The position numbers and the translations under genes are program-made. The notes beneath the pieces are model-generated. The model was given only the letters and a program-made list of their open reading frames with translations, was not told the origin of the DNA and did not search any database. Shown here in pieces: positions 20,335 through 33,135 of a stretch of DNA of 64,000 bases (positions are counted from its first letter, which is position 1; each line of letters starts with the position of its first letter). This stretch comes from Solanum dulcamara (taxonomy: Eukaryota; Streptophyta; Magnoliopsida; Solanales; Solanaceae), in the NCBI RefSeq assembly GCF_947179165.1, contig NC_077242.1:28147097-28211096 (forward strand), given 5' to 3'.

Positions 20335-23300
20335 TGTCACGACCCAACCCCATAGGCCGCTACTAGGGTCCGACCTGGGCCCCTGTATACATGTCTAGCG
20401 GATATAACGATCAATATAAGAACTATACATAAGAACCCCAGTGGGTCATAAAATTTTCATGCCTATTGCCTCTTTCATTTGTATCTTATCATGAAAGGGC
20501 GTGCCGCCGACAATGCTTCCATATTATCTTAATATTTACAATACATCATGTAGACATAAATGAACAGAACTTACACGTATAACCCACACATATGTCTACA
20601 GAACTCTAAGAACATTAATAGTAATATATGGCAGGACAGGTCCCCCACCGTAGCCCGAAATAAACAAATATATATATAGGAGGTTTGGTACTACAAGTCT
20701 ACTCTGAATCAATGGAGCTTCTCCCAAACTGGCTGAGTGGAATCCTAAACCGGCGGACTCCCAAAACCTATGTCTGTACCTACGGGCATGAAATGCAGAC
20801 CCCCCAAAGAAAGGAGGATTAGTACGACGTATATACTGAGTATATAAACATAACATAACTGAGATAACAACTGAAACAAGGATGCAGGAAATCAAGTATA
20901 GCATTTAGTAGGGTACTATACCTATACCTTATAAAATAAATTCCTGTCTACCAGTATCATGTACCGTATCCAGCCCACTTGGGGAGTCAGTATTATAAAT
21001 ACATCATCTATCACGATAGGCATATGCATATTGTTAGCGCTGTGGAACGTACAACCTGATCCATATATATCAAGTTAGTGCCGAAGAGCATTCGACCCGA
21101 TCTATATATATAATAGGTTAGTGCCGAGGAATGTATGACCCGATCCCTATACATAACAGGTTAGTACCGAGGAACGTATGGCTCGATCCCTATACATAAC
21201 AGGTTAGTACTGAGGAACGTACGACCCGATCCCTATATATAATAGGTTAGTGCCGAGGAACTCCAGCCCGATTCCTATATAATATAATAATACATATACG
21301 TGCACATAAAACTTTGTAGCATAACAAACGTTTCCCGAATATCATCATAATGTGTGTCAAATAGTCTCTAGGTATAGGAGCTTACACCTCCAATCATTAT
21401 TCAACATATATAAGGCTCAAGGGCCGTAGTTCAACTACTTCATGGTCCTTATCATTGAAAAGTGAGTCCAAGTCATGAGTCACATCCAGAACCTGTAAAT
21501 GAAATTGTGTCTAACTCATATCATATATCGTTTCACTTACATCAAGAAGTGACTAAGATTAACGAGTCATGCTCGGGGTTCTAAGAATGGAACTACCTCC
21601 ACATCACACATACCAACCACTTATGGCTTAGACATGCCATAAGAAAAGAAGAGTTAAACTTTACATACACTACTTTTTGGCATATAGAAGACTTGAAGGA
21701 TGGAAGCTTAACTACTTTAAGAGTCTTAACATTCAGAAGTGAGCACGAATTATGAATCATGACTCATGTTCAGATCTCATGAATAGAGTTACCCCAAGCT
21801 TCATACACATATCATTTGTCACTTAAATCTAAGACATGCCCAAAAGAAAGAAAAAATAGGCTTTACATACCTCTTACGGATTAATCTTTACCGCATTCGC
21901 CTCGTTATCCTCTGAACCTATTTAACATGAAAGCAATATGAATATCAACAGCCCTAGACTTTTCAACATCTTAAGTTATGCATGAGTATTCATAGAACTC
22001 ATTCCCTCGCTCGCTTCCTCGACTAGTTCTTTAGTTAGCTAGAAAGTTCACGGAAATCGGGCAGCACCTCCCCTATAACATGACCTATCCGAATTTCCAA
22101 TTACATCCCTAAGAAATACATCGAACCAAAAACAACAACCTGCAGCATATATACAATCAATTCACTTCAACATTACATAATACAAACTCCAAGCGACTCG
22201 CTCAAAGCTACGATATCAAAATAGGGTTTGTAGTTTCTAGTTCGTAAAAACTTTAACCGTACGAAGCGAAGGGTAGTGTAGATTCAACAAGCAACTTCCC
22301 CACCTGTTTTAGAACACTTTTAGGCCCTGTAACACATTACCACGCACCTGCAGACACACACCACAAGCACAACACCTTGCTTCGACTACAATTTAACTAT
22401 AACAACTCCAATTTGGTCTGTTTCAAACATCAAGCATATTTATGGAATTTACATATTTCCAGCAACTTACACAACATATAATACACTTCATAATCATACC
22501 ATAAACTCCAAATTTAAAGGAAAACCCTTACCTTAACCTAAACTCGTCAAACTCGCCAAAATTATCAAAATGTGAATTCTGGACAGCCTACTGTCTTGTA
22601 TTGTCGCTTAGCTTTGAAGGGGTAATTGAGGGAAATAGGATTTGTTTCCTAAATGAAAGTTATATACATGTGTATTAGGGTCACATACAATTTCGAATCA
22701 CCCCTACAACAATTTTGTACAAAATGATATGCCCAAAATACCAACAGCAGTGCTTGTTGAATTTCTAAAACGAAATCTGGGCAGCAGCTCCCCCATGCTT
22801 CACCACCCTTTTTCGAGAATATAAAAATAAAACAGGGTTTTAGAGGCTAAATAAAAGTTATATCCCTATGAAATAGATTTCCAAAATATCTTGAATCACT
22901 TGAAATGAAGCCTTACACAAGGAGTTATACTCGTTTTACTAACAACAGTATCATTCAAAAATAGGTCTGTTAACAAGAACAAAAACCTCCTCTTTTCCCT
23001 AACGATAAATTTTATGTTGTTAAACACCGTCATATCACCGTAGGATACCTTAAATAATTAATTTACGGATCGAAAATGGAGGCCTTACCTCAAAGACATG
23101 GCTGTCGTAGCTCCTTTCGCTCTTCCTCAATGTTTCTCATCTTTGTTTTAAGTGTAAAAAGGATGGAAAATAAAGGCTAAGTCATAAGACAAGTATATAT
23201 AGCCTTCCCTAGGATGTGACACATGGCATCCCCTAGGGGTGACACATAGAATCCCTCTAGGGTGACACGTGGCAGCCCTTAGGGTGCCACCTCACGCCAT

Positions 23301-23718
23301 GCAACCAATCATATGCTGCCATGCGGCAGCGTGGGTGTACCCTAAGTAGGTGGGTCACCTACTTAGCCCAAGTAGGTGTGTCACCTAGTTGATTCATTTT
23401 CGTGGGTTTATAATCTTATCTTACTTTAAGAGCCTATGTATTCCTTGCTACGTAAGCTCAACACGTACTCCGATATCTTAAGTATGTAAAACATCCAAGT
23501 TGATAGCTTATGCAAGTAAGTCGAGTCCTACGACTCATTACTTGTCCTCCAACTCGTTTCAATTCCTTATAGACCTATTTCCAACCTTCACTCTTAAGGG
23601 TCGTCACTTCCTCCCTTCCTTAGAGTTATTTAATCATATTATAAATAATCTAGATCACGGGACAACTTTTAAAAAGCTTAAGAAGACGTTCTGAAGCACA
23701 AAGGTACGGGGTATAACA
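20335..23718 (-). repeat. Element A 5' LTR (right copy, 3384 bp)
   Basis: Minus-strand start TGTTATACCCCGTACC (reading left from 23718) and end '...GGGTTGGGTCGTGACA' at 20335. It carries the six-unit 43-bp array (21040-21290), a CACGTG core at 23266-23271 and a TATA run at 23194-23202. About 107 bp present in the left copy are missing near 21541. Confidence 0.9.
21040..21290 (-). repeat. 43-bp tandem array (element A right LTR)
   Basis: Counterpart of the array at 15242-15499, with the same number of units and several diverged bases ('gaggaacgta...gatccctata...ggttagt'). The array therefore predates insertion of this copy. Confidence 0.85.
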
Positions 23719-24139
23719 GTGCTCTTTACTATTGTAGCATCTATTTTGGAGCCTTGATGTAATGGTTTTCACCTAGTAGGCTTGTAAATTACTGTTAGAC
23801 CCCATCTTTAGATTTAGAGCTAGAATCCTCTATGCTTTCTTTTAGCCATTTGGTGGGGCTAGCTATATTTGTAATCTCGAGGTTGTATTCTCAATTGGAT
23901 CTAGAGGTATTGATTGAATAGCTAGGCACCTATTTCCTCATTTCCTCTTCCTTGTTACCTAGTTAGGGTTGAGTTCCCTTTTTGGATTTGTTGTTGAGTT
24001 AGAGGATTAGATTTGACCTTTAGGCCTTGGTTAGAGATCGGTTGCATGTGCTAGTCTTGTATCTATTATCTAGAGGGTAAGGTGCTTGTGGCGTCATTAT
24101 TGAATGTGATTGTGCATGATGTTTGGGTGCTGGTGATGG
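23719..24139. other. Unclassified sequence between elements A and B
   Basis: No coding or RNA similarity seen. It is the left flank of element B; the right flank resumes at 31970, so 23719-24144 and 31975 onward were contiguous before B inserted. In style ('tcgaggttgtattctc', 'atctagaggta') it resembles 13842-14766. Confidence 0.5.
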
Positions 24140-24718
24140 CATGCTATCACAACCCAATCCCGTAGGCCGTGACTCGTGCTCGAGTTGGACACCCATATGT
24201 ACCTTTAGTCCAAATTAGCATATTAGCAGAATAAACAAATATACAAAGTAATTAAGGTCACTAGATAGCGCACTAAAATAGATGCAGCTCACGAAAGCCG
24301 ATAAGGCCGTCACGGAATATAAAAGCCCAAAACATATATAGAACCCACAAATACATATCTACAGACCTCTACAGAACGATAGCATAATCATATGAAAGGA
24401 TAGGGCCCCATCGTACCCCTGACCAATGTATACATATAGGCTATAAAAAGGTCAGTTCCAAAATATGGGCTCCGAACAAAGGAGCACTGTCAAACAGCAG
24501 AGTGGATATCCTAAGCAAGCGGGCCAGCAAAATAAGCATATGTACCTACGGACATGTAACGCAGCCCCCAAAGAAAGGGGGTCAGTACGAAAAAATGTAC
24601 CGAATATGCAAAGCATGGCTTGTAATAAATAAATTCACCATATGCGTATATATACTATACCAGGACCTTTATGGGACCCGGTCAATAATCATGTCATCTT
24701 ACCATGGTATACATATAT

Positions 24719-24853
24719 CATACCCATCCCTTTATGGGACTCGATCATACCCGACCCTTTATGGAACTCGGTCATACCCGACCCTTTATGGGACTCGGTC
24801 ATACCCTGCCCTCTATGGGACTCGGTCATACCCGACCCTTTATGGGACTCGGT
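24719..24853 (-). repeat. 27-bp tandem array, five units (element B left LTR)
   Basis: The word 'catac' recurs at 24746, 24773, 24800 and 24827, 27 bp apart. Each unit carries the stem-forming pair 'gaccctttatgggactc'. Because 27 is a multiple of 3, a plus-strand ORF stays open with a repeated 9-residue peptide (SYPTLYGTR type). I regard that ORF as a by-product, since the strand is antisense to the element. Confidence 0.88.
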
Positions 24854-25961
24854 ACCATAAACATTTCATCATAACATCATAACTGATTTCATAGACATAT
24901 CAAGAGAGAAGAAGGTTAGCTTTACATACTTATGCCAAAAACATGCAAAGAAAAAGAAGGTAGCTTCACATACCTCTTATGGATTACTTTTAACCACGTT
25001 TGGCTTGTTGTCTTTTGAACCTATTTAGCGCGAGAGTAATACTAAGATTAATAACCTTTCACTTTCCAATTTCCAATTCTACAACCACGTATCCATAGAA
25101 ATCATTTCCTTATCCATTTTCCTTAACTAGCTTATTACTAGCTACGAAGTTACCGGAAATCGGGCAACATATCCCCTATAACTTCAACATCCCCGAGATT
25201 TAAACTCGGCCACAATATCAACAACCATACCAACAATAACAACCAGAAGAATATTTACAAGTAAATCACTTCAACTTTACACAATACAAACTCCAGACAA
25301 CTCGCTCAAAAGTACGAACCAAAATAGAGTTTTTAACCTTGTTTCATAAAACCTTTAACCATACGAAATGGAGGGTCATGTGGTAGAAACCAGAAGAAAC
25401 CACACCCTTATTATAAAACTTTCCATCCCTGCAATACATAATCAAACCATCTGCAACCGCAGCACCACAATCACAACACACTACTTGACTTCGATTTAAC
25501 TCTAACAACTTTAATTTAGTTTGTTTTTAATTTCAAGCATCCTTATGTAATTTTTACACTTACATCCTCATTTAAGATATGTAATACACCTCATAACATC
25601 ATCATCAACTCCAATTTGAAAGTAAAAACCTTACCTTGCTTGAAATTTGCCAAAACTCACCTCGAAAGTTCCTTTAGCGCGACTAAAACTTTGTGGCTGT
25701 TTTCTATCCTTTTGGAGCTTCTAGAAACCATAAATTTACATTAATAAAACATTCATATCCTCTTGGTATACCCTATATAATTGATTCACGGAACGAAATC
25801 AGAGGTCTTACCTTTTTGGCTCCAAATCTGTGGCTCCCTCTCTCTAGTCTAGAGTTTTTCTTCTCTTTTTTTTTCAAGAATTTTCTTGGAGATAAGAATG
25901 AGTTGTTTGGATAAGAATGATCATAAAAAATATATATATATATAGGCTACCTTAGGGGGGT

Positions 25962-25995
25962 GACACGTGTCATTCCCTAAGTGGTGACACGTGTC
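25962..25995 (-). promoter_or_regulatory. Element B U3 G-box pair
   Basis: Two perfect GACACGTGTC palindromes 24 bp apart, just upstream (minus sense) of the TATA run at about 25929-25944. In the right LTR they have decayed to GACACATGTC and GATACGTC forms (about 31417-31446). Confidence 0.55.
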
Positions 25996-26517
25996 AAGAC
26001 CTTAGTGGGCCAACATATCACCTCCTCCACTTAGGGGCTGCCATGTGGCATGTGGGGGCCCACCCCCTTCCTTCAGCTGCTGCCATATGTCCCTTCCAGC
26101 TTTTTCCATGTGGCACTCCCTCTTGCTTCCATGTGTCACCTTTGTTTCCTCCTTGTGGTTTTGTAATCTCGTCTTAATTTACGAACTTATGTAATCCTTA
26201 CTATGTAAGCTTGGTATGAACTCAAGTAGCTTAAGAATGTAAGATTTTCAAGTTGGTAGCTTACAAACGTAAGTTGAGTCCTACGACTCATTACTTGGCC
26301 TCCAACTTCTTCCGGATTCTTATAACCATATTTCCAATCTTCCCTACTATGGGTGTCACATTCTCCCTTCCTTAGAGTTGTTTGGTAGCATTATAGATTA
26401 TCCGACTCACATGGTGATTTCTAAGAAGCTTAAGAACCTTTCAAGAAGCTTAAGATCTTATCAAGAACCTTAAGAAGCTTAAGAACCTTCCAAGGTACAA
26501 AAGTACTGGATATAACA

Positions 26518-29117
26518 TTATTCCCCCCTTTAGAACATTCGTCCTCAAATGTTAACTCGTCTTATAGGGTTTTACGAGGATTTTGGGAGTTTTGTATAAC
26601 CGTTATCTTCCAATCCTTTTAGGAGTTTAGACTACCTTTGGATATAGGGAACAAGTATGGATATCTCTTCTCTACCTCTCTGTAATATATCCAAAATATT
26701 ACAATTGTATTGTCCTTATTGAACCCTTATTCCTTTTACCACGTACTTACTCACTTGGCCCTATACGTAACACATACATATTCATAGTTTGCATAACCCT
26801 GCCGGTACAACTTGTATGAGGTAGAAGTAATCTTTTCGTCCCCGGGTTCATTCTGCTTCACCTATCTCATTCACATTGAAACTCACTAGTCCCATCTTAT
26901 CATACTTCTTTCTTTTCTTTTATTCACTCTTTTCTCTTCTCACTTCCAATCATAGGAGGCTTACTGCCCCTTTTCCTTGGTTATTTATCTATCGCAGTAT
27001 CATTTGCGGCCAACGCTATAAACAATATCTTGGTTTTTGACCCCACATAGTATTGTTATGCTTCACATGTCTCTTGAGTTATTCGATACCCTTCCTTGGT
27101 CGTACCCTTTCTTTTTTATACACACCCATCTTCTAACGTTATCTCGTGTAAGGTTTTGCCAAAAACATCTTGACAAATACCATTCCGACTTCTATCCTAT
27201 TATTGTTGGCTTTCATCCCTTCTAACTTGCTTCAGCACGGTACTTTCTTGAAGTTTAAACATCCATGTCCGCTATATTGTAGTATCCATTATTTCCATCT
27301 TGCCCTTGCATTCTTTTCACCCGCTTCCCCTCTTAAGGGGGAGGGGGTACTTATACATTTGTCCAATCTCAAAACTCATCCAATCTCTTTTCCCAATCCG
27401 CTTGGTACCGTATCATGTCCATCTCTTTCTTCATTCTTTATAACTTGATTCTTTATGTACTAAACCTTGACTAAGTCACGAAGCGACGAGAACCTTTATA
27501 TACATAGTGCGACATCTCATCTATTAATTTGTACTTGTGTAATGTGACCCATGGAATAACTCATCCAAGAATACACTTCACTTATCTTTATCAAAAGTTA
27601 ATTAGCACTTTTAGTCATTCCAATTTCAATTAGGCAATACTTGTATTCTGACGATAATTGTCCAAGGTTCTCTTGCAGGAGTAGCTTTATCCCAACCTAT
27701 ATCCTTTGTTTCTTGGGATGAATATATATTGCACTATTTATTCCTTAGGTTTACCATCTTTATCTCTTAAGGATTCCACTATTGTCAGGGCGACGTTGTG
27801 TGCACGTACCACCCCTTTATACCTTATACACCTTACCCTTATTGTGTACCCAACACCGACTTTTAAATTTTTGAACAACATACCAAGTTCGCCTCAATCA
27901 GGGCCTTACCTTATAACCATGTAGTCGTATTGCACTTTTAAGTTCATACTGTACGTTCCCCTTTCCTTTCGTATCTATATTCATTTAATCATATCTATCT
28001 TGGTTGCTTCCGTAGATTTCTCTTATTATTTATTCCGTCTAAGTCTATCTTTTATTCTGCACAAGAGGGATTTTATACTACCTTTGTATTATTTAGAATG
28101 CATTACTTCCACATAATCCTTTTTCTCATTTCCAAAACATATTTCGTCCATCCATCTCGTATCATACCAATCATTCCCTAACACCTATTCTATCTCGTTG
28201 CTCATCCTTCTACATCTTGGTCTTTCATAGTTCCATCACTTTTAGCATTCGTATCTTTGGCTATACATGTCATGACCTATTGTTAAACTGTCATCTAGCT
28301 TTCTTCTTACTTACTCCTTCCAGTTACTCTTTCTTTCCTTGTGCTCGCTATCATTTCCTCTATCGCATAATCTTTATTCGAAACTTTCCCTACGGAACTT
28401 GATAAGTCTTTGTTATTGGTTCCCTAGCCCTCTTTTCTGTTTCACACTTACCCTTATATTCTTATTACATGGACCACGTCCTATCACTAGCCACTTTCTC
28501 ACTAGGCTTTACTTATTTTCATAACGATCCTCATTATATTCACATCATATCCTATTCATATTCCACCCCATAGTATAACACTTCTTAACCTTTTTCACGA
28601 TTCTTACTATGGGTTACTTACCCTTCTTAGTTAGTCTTTTCGTTAATATCTCCCAAGCTGTCCTATTAATACTTTATATCCGTCACAGTTTTATTTTCCT
28701 TGCACTCTTATCTTAATTATATTGTTACTACTTTTAATTATAATTCATCATAATGTATCCCTATGTATCAATTCCGTCGGTGCCTTAATATATCATTTTA
28801 TCTAAAACGACCAGTCTTCTCTAAATCATCTCCCTAGGGTCATGAGTCTTTTCCAACTTCAGTTTACCATATCAATATCAAGCTCCTAGTTTCTATTGCC
28901 ATCAATTCAGCAATTAACTTATTTATCGAGGTAAGCCATACTCGTGGTATATCCAAATCTCATCATTATTATGGGAACGCCCCTTCAAGATATACTACAG
29001 CTCTATATCTCATTCTCTTTTTATTTCTATAAAAATTTGGGAAAGTTTTCTCTATATTTCTTACTATCTCAAACCTGCACACAGAAAATACCAACAGTGC
29101 CTCAAAGGGCCAACATG

Positions 29118-29171
<54 letters not shown>

Positions 29172-29614
29172 CATATCACATCATATCGCAGCCACACAGG
29201 GCGCCCACAATCAACAGTATAAAAATAGACTTACCTCGTACGTCTACTGGAACTTCTCCTGTTACACTTTCTTGTCTAGTTTTCCTTTCAATTAACAACT
29301 TTACATTTTAGTTCTACTTCAATACCTCACCCAACAGATATCTTTCATGCCTTTTCTTACCTGCGTGCCTTGTGACTTACAATATCGTCAATCACTTCCT
29401 TCCATAGTTGTCATCCTTGTGTTAACATCCAAGGTTAATATAAGGAGTTTTCCTATGACTCGGATTGCACAATCTAAGAAATGAAAGAAAGGTAACATCC
29501 TAAATGTCCTGTAGCCTCTTATTTATAGATGTGGCATGCAGCACACTGATAAATAAGACTCTACTAGACACAGTCTGTAGACACTCCAATGAAGGACCTC
29601 TCTGATACCACTTT
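26518..29614 (-). other. Element B non-coding interior
   Basis: No gag-pol similarity on either strand. Plus strand pyrimidine-rich with short 'ctttctt' runs. Ends match element A's interior (for example 28795-28945 and 19493-19645). Contains a TA dinucleotide run at 29124-29167. No 5S-like block seen. Confidence 0.75.
29124..29167. repeat. TA microsatellite
   Basis: About 22 uninterrupted TA units in the element B interior; the matching place in element A has only a short 'atacatatatacgta'. Confidence 0.95.
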
Positions 29615-31969
29615 TGTCATAACCCAACCCCGTAGGACGGGACTCTTGTCCAAGTTGGACACCCATACGTACCCTTAGCCCAAATTAGCATATTATCAGA
29701 ATAAACAAATATAGAAAGTAATTAAGGTCACTAGATAGCGCACAAAAATAGATGCAGCTCACGAAAGCTGATAAGGCCATCATGGAACACAAAAGCCCAA
29801 AACATATAAGGAACCCACAAATACATATCTACAGACCTCTACAGAATGATAGCATAATTATATAAAGGGACAGGGCCCATCATACCCCTGACCAACGTAT
29901 ACATATAGGCTACAGAAAGGTTAGTACCAAAATATGAGCTCCGGACAAAGGAGCATTGTCAAACAGCAAAGTGGGTCAGAAAAATGAGCATTTGTACCCT
30001 CCGGGCATGTAACGCAGCCCCCAACGAAAATGGGTCAGTATGGAAAATATACCGAATATGTAAAGCATGGGCTATAATAAATAAAGTCATCATATGCGTA
30101 TATATACCGTACCCAAACCTTTGTGGTACCTGGTGATTAATCATGTAATCTTACCATCGTATACATATATCATACCCAACCCTTTATGGGACTCAATCAT
30201 ACCCGACCTTTTATGGGACTCGGTCATACCCGACCCTCTATGGTACTTGATCACACCCGACTCTCTATGGGACTCAGTCATACCTGGCCCTTTATGGGAC
30301 TCGGTACCATAAACATTTCATCATAACATCATAACTGATTTCATAGACATATCAAGAGAGAAGAAGGGTAGCTTTACATATTTATGCCAAAAACATGCCA
30401 AGAGAAAGAAGGTAGCTTCACATACCTCTTATGGATTACTCTTAACCATGTTTGCCTCATCGTCTTTTGAACCTATTTAACAAGAGAGTAATACTAAGAT
30501 TAATAACCTTTCACTTTCTAATTTCCAACTCTACAAACACATATCCATATGAATCATTTCCTTATCTATTTCCCTTAACTAGCTTATCACTAGCTCTGAA
30601 GTTACCGAAAATTGGGCAACATCTCTCCTATAGCTTCAACATCCCAGAGATTTCAACTCGGACACAATATCAACAACCATACCAACAAAAAAAACCACCA
30701 GCATATTTATAAGTAAATCACTTCAACTTTTCACAATACAAACTCCAGACAACTCGGTCAAAACTACGATACCAAAATAGAGTTTTTAACCTTTGTTTCA
30801 TAAAACTTTTAACCATATGAAATAGAGAGTCATGTGGCTGATACCACCAGAACCCACACCCTTATTATAACACTTTCCATCCCTTCAACTCACAATCAAA
30901 CCATCTGCAACAGCAGCACCACAATCACAATACACTACTCGACTTCGATTTAACTCTAACGACTTCAATTTAGTTTGTTTTTAACATCAAGCATTCTTAT
31001 GAAATTTTCCAATTCTAGACTCATTTAAGACATATAATACACCTCATAATATCATCATAAACTCCAATTTGAAAGAAAAAACCTTACCTTACCGAAACTC
31101 ACCAAACTCGCCAAAACTCGGCTAGGAAGTTCCTTTCGCGCGACTAAATTTTGTGGATGTTTTCTATCCTTTTGGGGATTCTTGAAACCATAAATTTACA
31201 TTAATAACACCTTAATACCCTCATGTTATACCTTATATAATTAATTCACAGAACGAAATTGGAGGGCTTACCTTTTTGGCTCCAAATTCATGCCTCCCTC
31301 TCTCTAGTCTAGAATTTCTCTTCTCTTTTTTTTCTAGAATTTTCTTGGAGATAAGAATGAGTTATTTGAATAAGGATGATCATAAAACATATATATAGGA
31401 TACCTTAGGGGGGTGACACATGTCATCCCCGAAGTGGTGATACGTCAAGCCCTTAGTGGGCCAACGCATCACCTCCTCCACCTAAGGGCTGCCACATGGT
31501 ATGTGGGGGCCCACCCCCTTGCTTCAGCTGCTGCCATGTGTCACTTCCAGATGCTACCACATGGCACTCCCTCTTTCATCCATGTGTCACCTTTTTTTCT
31601 TCCTCGTGGATTCGTAATCTCGTCTTACTTTATAAACTTATGTAATCCTTGCTACGTAAGCTTGGTATGAACTCAAGTAGCTTAAGAATGTAAGATTTTC
31701 AAGTTGGTAGCTTACGAATGTAAGTTGAGTCCTATGACTCATTACATGGCCTCCAACTTCTTCCAGATTCTTATAACCATATTTACAATTGTTCCTACTA
31801 TGAGGTGTCACATTCTCTCTTCCTTAGAGTTGTTTGGTAGTGTTATAGATTATCTAGCTCACATGGTGACTTTTAAGAAGCTTAAGAACCTTTCAAGAAA
31901 CTTAAGAGCCTATCAAGAAGCTTAAGAAGCTTAAGAACCTTCCAAGGTACAAAAGTACGGGGTATAACA
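29615..31969 (-). repeat. Element B 5' LTR (right copy)
   Basis: 2355 bp; outer start on the minus strand TGTTATACCCCGTACTTTTG at 31969, inner end TGTCAT at 29615. Carries five diverged 27-bp units at 30171-30305. Many substitutions against the left copy show an old insertion. Confidence 0.9.
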
Positions 31970-31974
31970 CATTC

Positions 31975-33135
31975 ATTGCATTGGATCATTGTTTTTTCAT
32001 AGATATAGTTGACCCGGTGCATGTATAGGTTCTTAAACTTAATTTGAGAAAGATGGGTTGGCACTGAAACTATTTTATACTAATTTTTTAATGGGTGTAA
32101 TACTAACTTTAGTAATACTATTTTCAGTGGACTGAAGGTATCGAAGATGCGCTTATTTTATGATATTGGTTCGAGGCATCGAAGATGCACTCATTTTATG
32201 ATTTTGGTTCAATCAGAGAGAGTTTTTGATCCTTTCTATACTGATTTGACTATTTATCTTTGGTTATCATGTCTAAGAGGATATTTGATTATCGGACATA
32301 TATATTGATATATATGTATATTGATATAAGGCCTGGATCGAGACCAAATAGGTATATAGGGGCATTCCTGATCCCCCCATGGCGATCACAAGAGGCGCAT
32401 GGGTCCTACTTCCTAGCCGGTATTAGGAGTAGGTGTATATATCTTGGCAAGAGGCACTTGGCACTGATGGTACTACTGGTTTTATTGCATGACTTTTATT
32501 CATATATGCATCATTTATCACTAACATAGTTGTTTATTCCTGTGGGTAGTATGGGATGCCATACGAGTTTACCTTTTTGTGAGTGAACCTCCCAGGCACA
32601 TAGGGGCTTGGGAGGTATTTTTTGACTATTTGCGTACTTGTAGCAGTATAAAGAATGGTATGTTATTTGAAGGTAGTTACTTCCCTTGTTCTTATTCATC
32701 TAACCTTTTGTGTAGGGGTTTAGTTGATGTGGTCCTTTGGGCCTTTATGTGATATTTGTGTTTACTTATGTTATTAGGTTGTCACTTAGTTGTCCCCCTT
32801 CATAGTGTGTTTTCATGTTTAGGTCCTGGGTTGTCGCCACTAGGTAGGTCCTTGGTCCCCTTACTTGTTTCCTATCTTCTCCCTTCCTTATATCAGATGA
32901 TTCTTATTGCAGTCTTATGCATTATTCTTGTTAGTTACTTATGATATATACTCCTTGATTACATATTCTTCATACTTGTTTTATCTTTGGATCTCAGTCG
33001 GCAGATGCCTACCACGTTCCACTTGTTGGTTCTCATACAATACTTCTGATATCGTGCGTAGCAACTTTTGGATTTTGGAGACTTGGGTGATCTCTTGGCA
33101 TTTAGAATTGCCTATCATATAGTGTGATTTAGGTA
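31975..33135 (+). other. Unclassified repeat-like sequence with a 38-bp duplication
   Basis: No recognised domain. A 38-bp unit starting 'tcgaagatgc' is repeated at 32141 and 32179. Segments such as 'gggatgccatacgagttt' and 'gtgaacctcccaggcac' look like a dispersed plant repeat but I cannot place them. Continues the pre-B target from 24144 and leads directly into gypsy pol sequence. Confidence 0.4.

Larger units (their letters stand above)
14767..23718 (-). mobile_element. Element A: LARD-type non-autonomous LTR retrotransposon
   Basis: Two long minus-strand LTRs (14767-17980, 20335-23718) flank a 2.35-kb interior (17981-20334) with no gag or pol similarity in any frame. Minus-strand landmarks: a decayed tRNA-Met PBS just inside the right LTR (about 20319-20331) and a purine tract AAAGGGGGAAGGA (complement of 17981-17993) directly before the left LTR. 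LTR start, PPT and the 'attcgaggatgaatgt' context are near copies of element 1. Long LTRs, a long non-coding interior and retained priming sites define a LARD. The left LTR lacks its outer ~225 bp, so no target duplication can be checked. Confidence 0.85.
24145..26517 (-). repeat. Element B 3' LTR (left copy)
   Basis: 2373 bp. Contains five 27-bp tandem units (24719-24853), two GACACGTGTC palindromes (25962-25971 and 25986-25995), and a TATATATATATATA run (about 25929-25944) that is the minus-strand TATA box just downstream of them. Confidence 0.9.
24140..31974 (-). mobile_element. Element B: LARD-type non-autonomous LTR retrotransposon
   Basis: The element spans 24145-31969. Minus-strand LTRs at 24145-26517 and 29615-31969 flank a 3.1-kb non-coding interior. 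The PBS on the minus strand (complement of 29599-29610) matches 11 of 12 bases of TGGTATCAGAGC. The purine tract abuts the left LTR at 26518. Candidate target duplications CATGC (24140-24144) and CATTC (31970-31974) differ by one base. Left LTR outer end reads TATCAC for TGTCAC, a G to A change. No gag-pol is seen, so it must have depended on a helper element. Confidence 0.88.

Noticed and set aside
24719..24853. CRISPR-like repeat array
   Set aside because: Units are contiguous with no unique spacers, and the genome is a plant's. It is an LTR minisatellite.
24502..24882. 126-residue plus-strand ORF with 9-residue repeats
   Set aside because: It lies antisense in a LARD LTR, and the frame is open only because the 27-bp repeat is a multiple of three. 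The matching region of the other LTR is interrupted.
31940..31980. Perfect target duplication for element B
   Set aside because: Flanks are CATGC and CATTC, one mismatch. Kept as a probable, not perfect, duplication.
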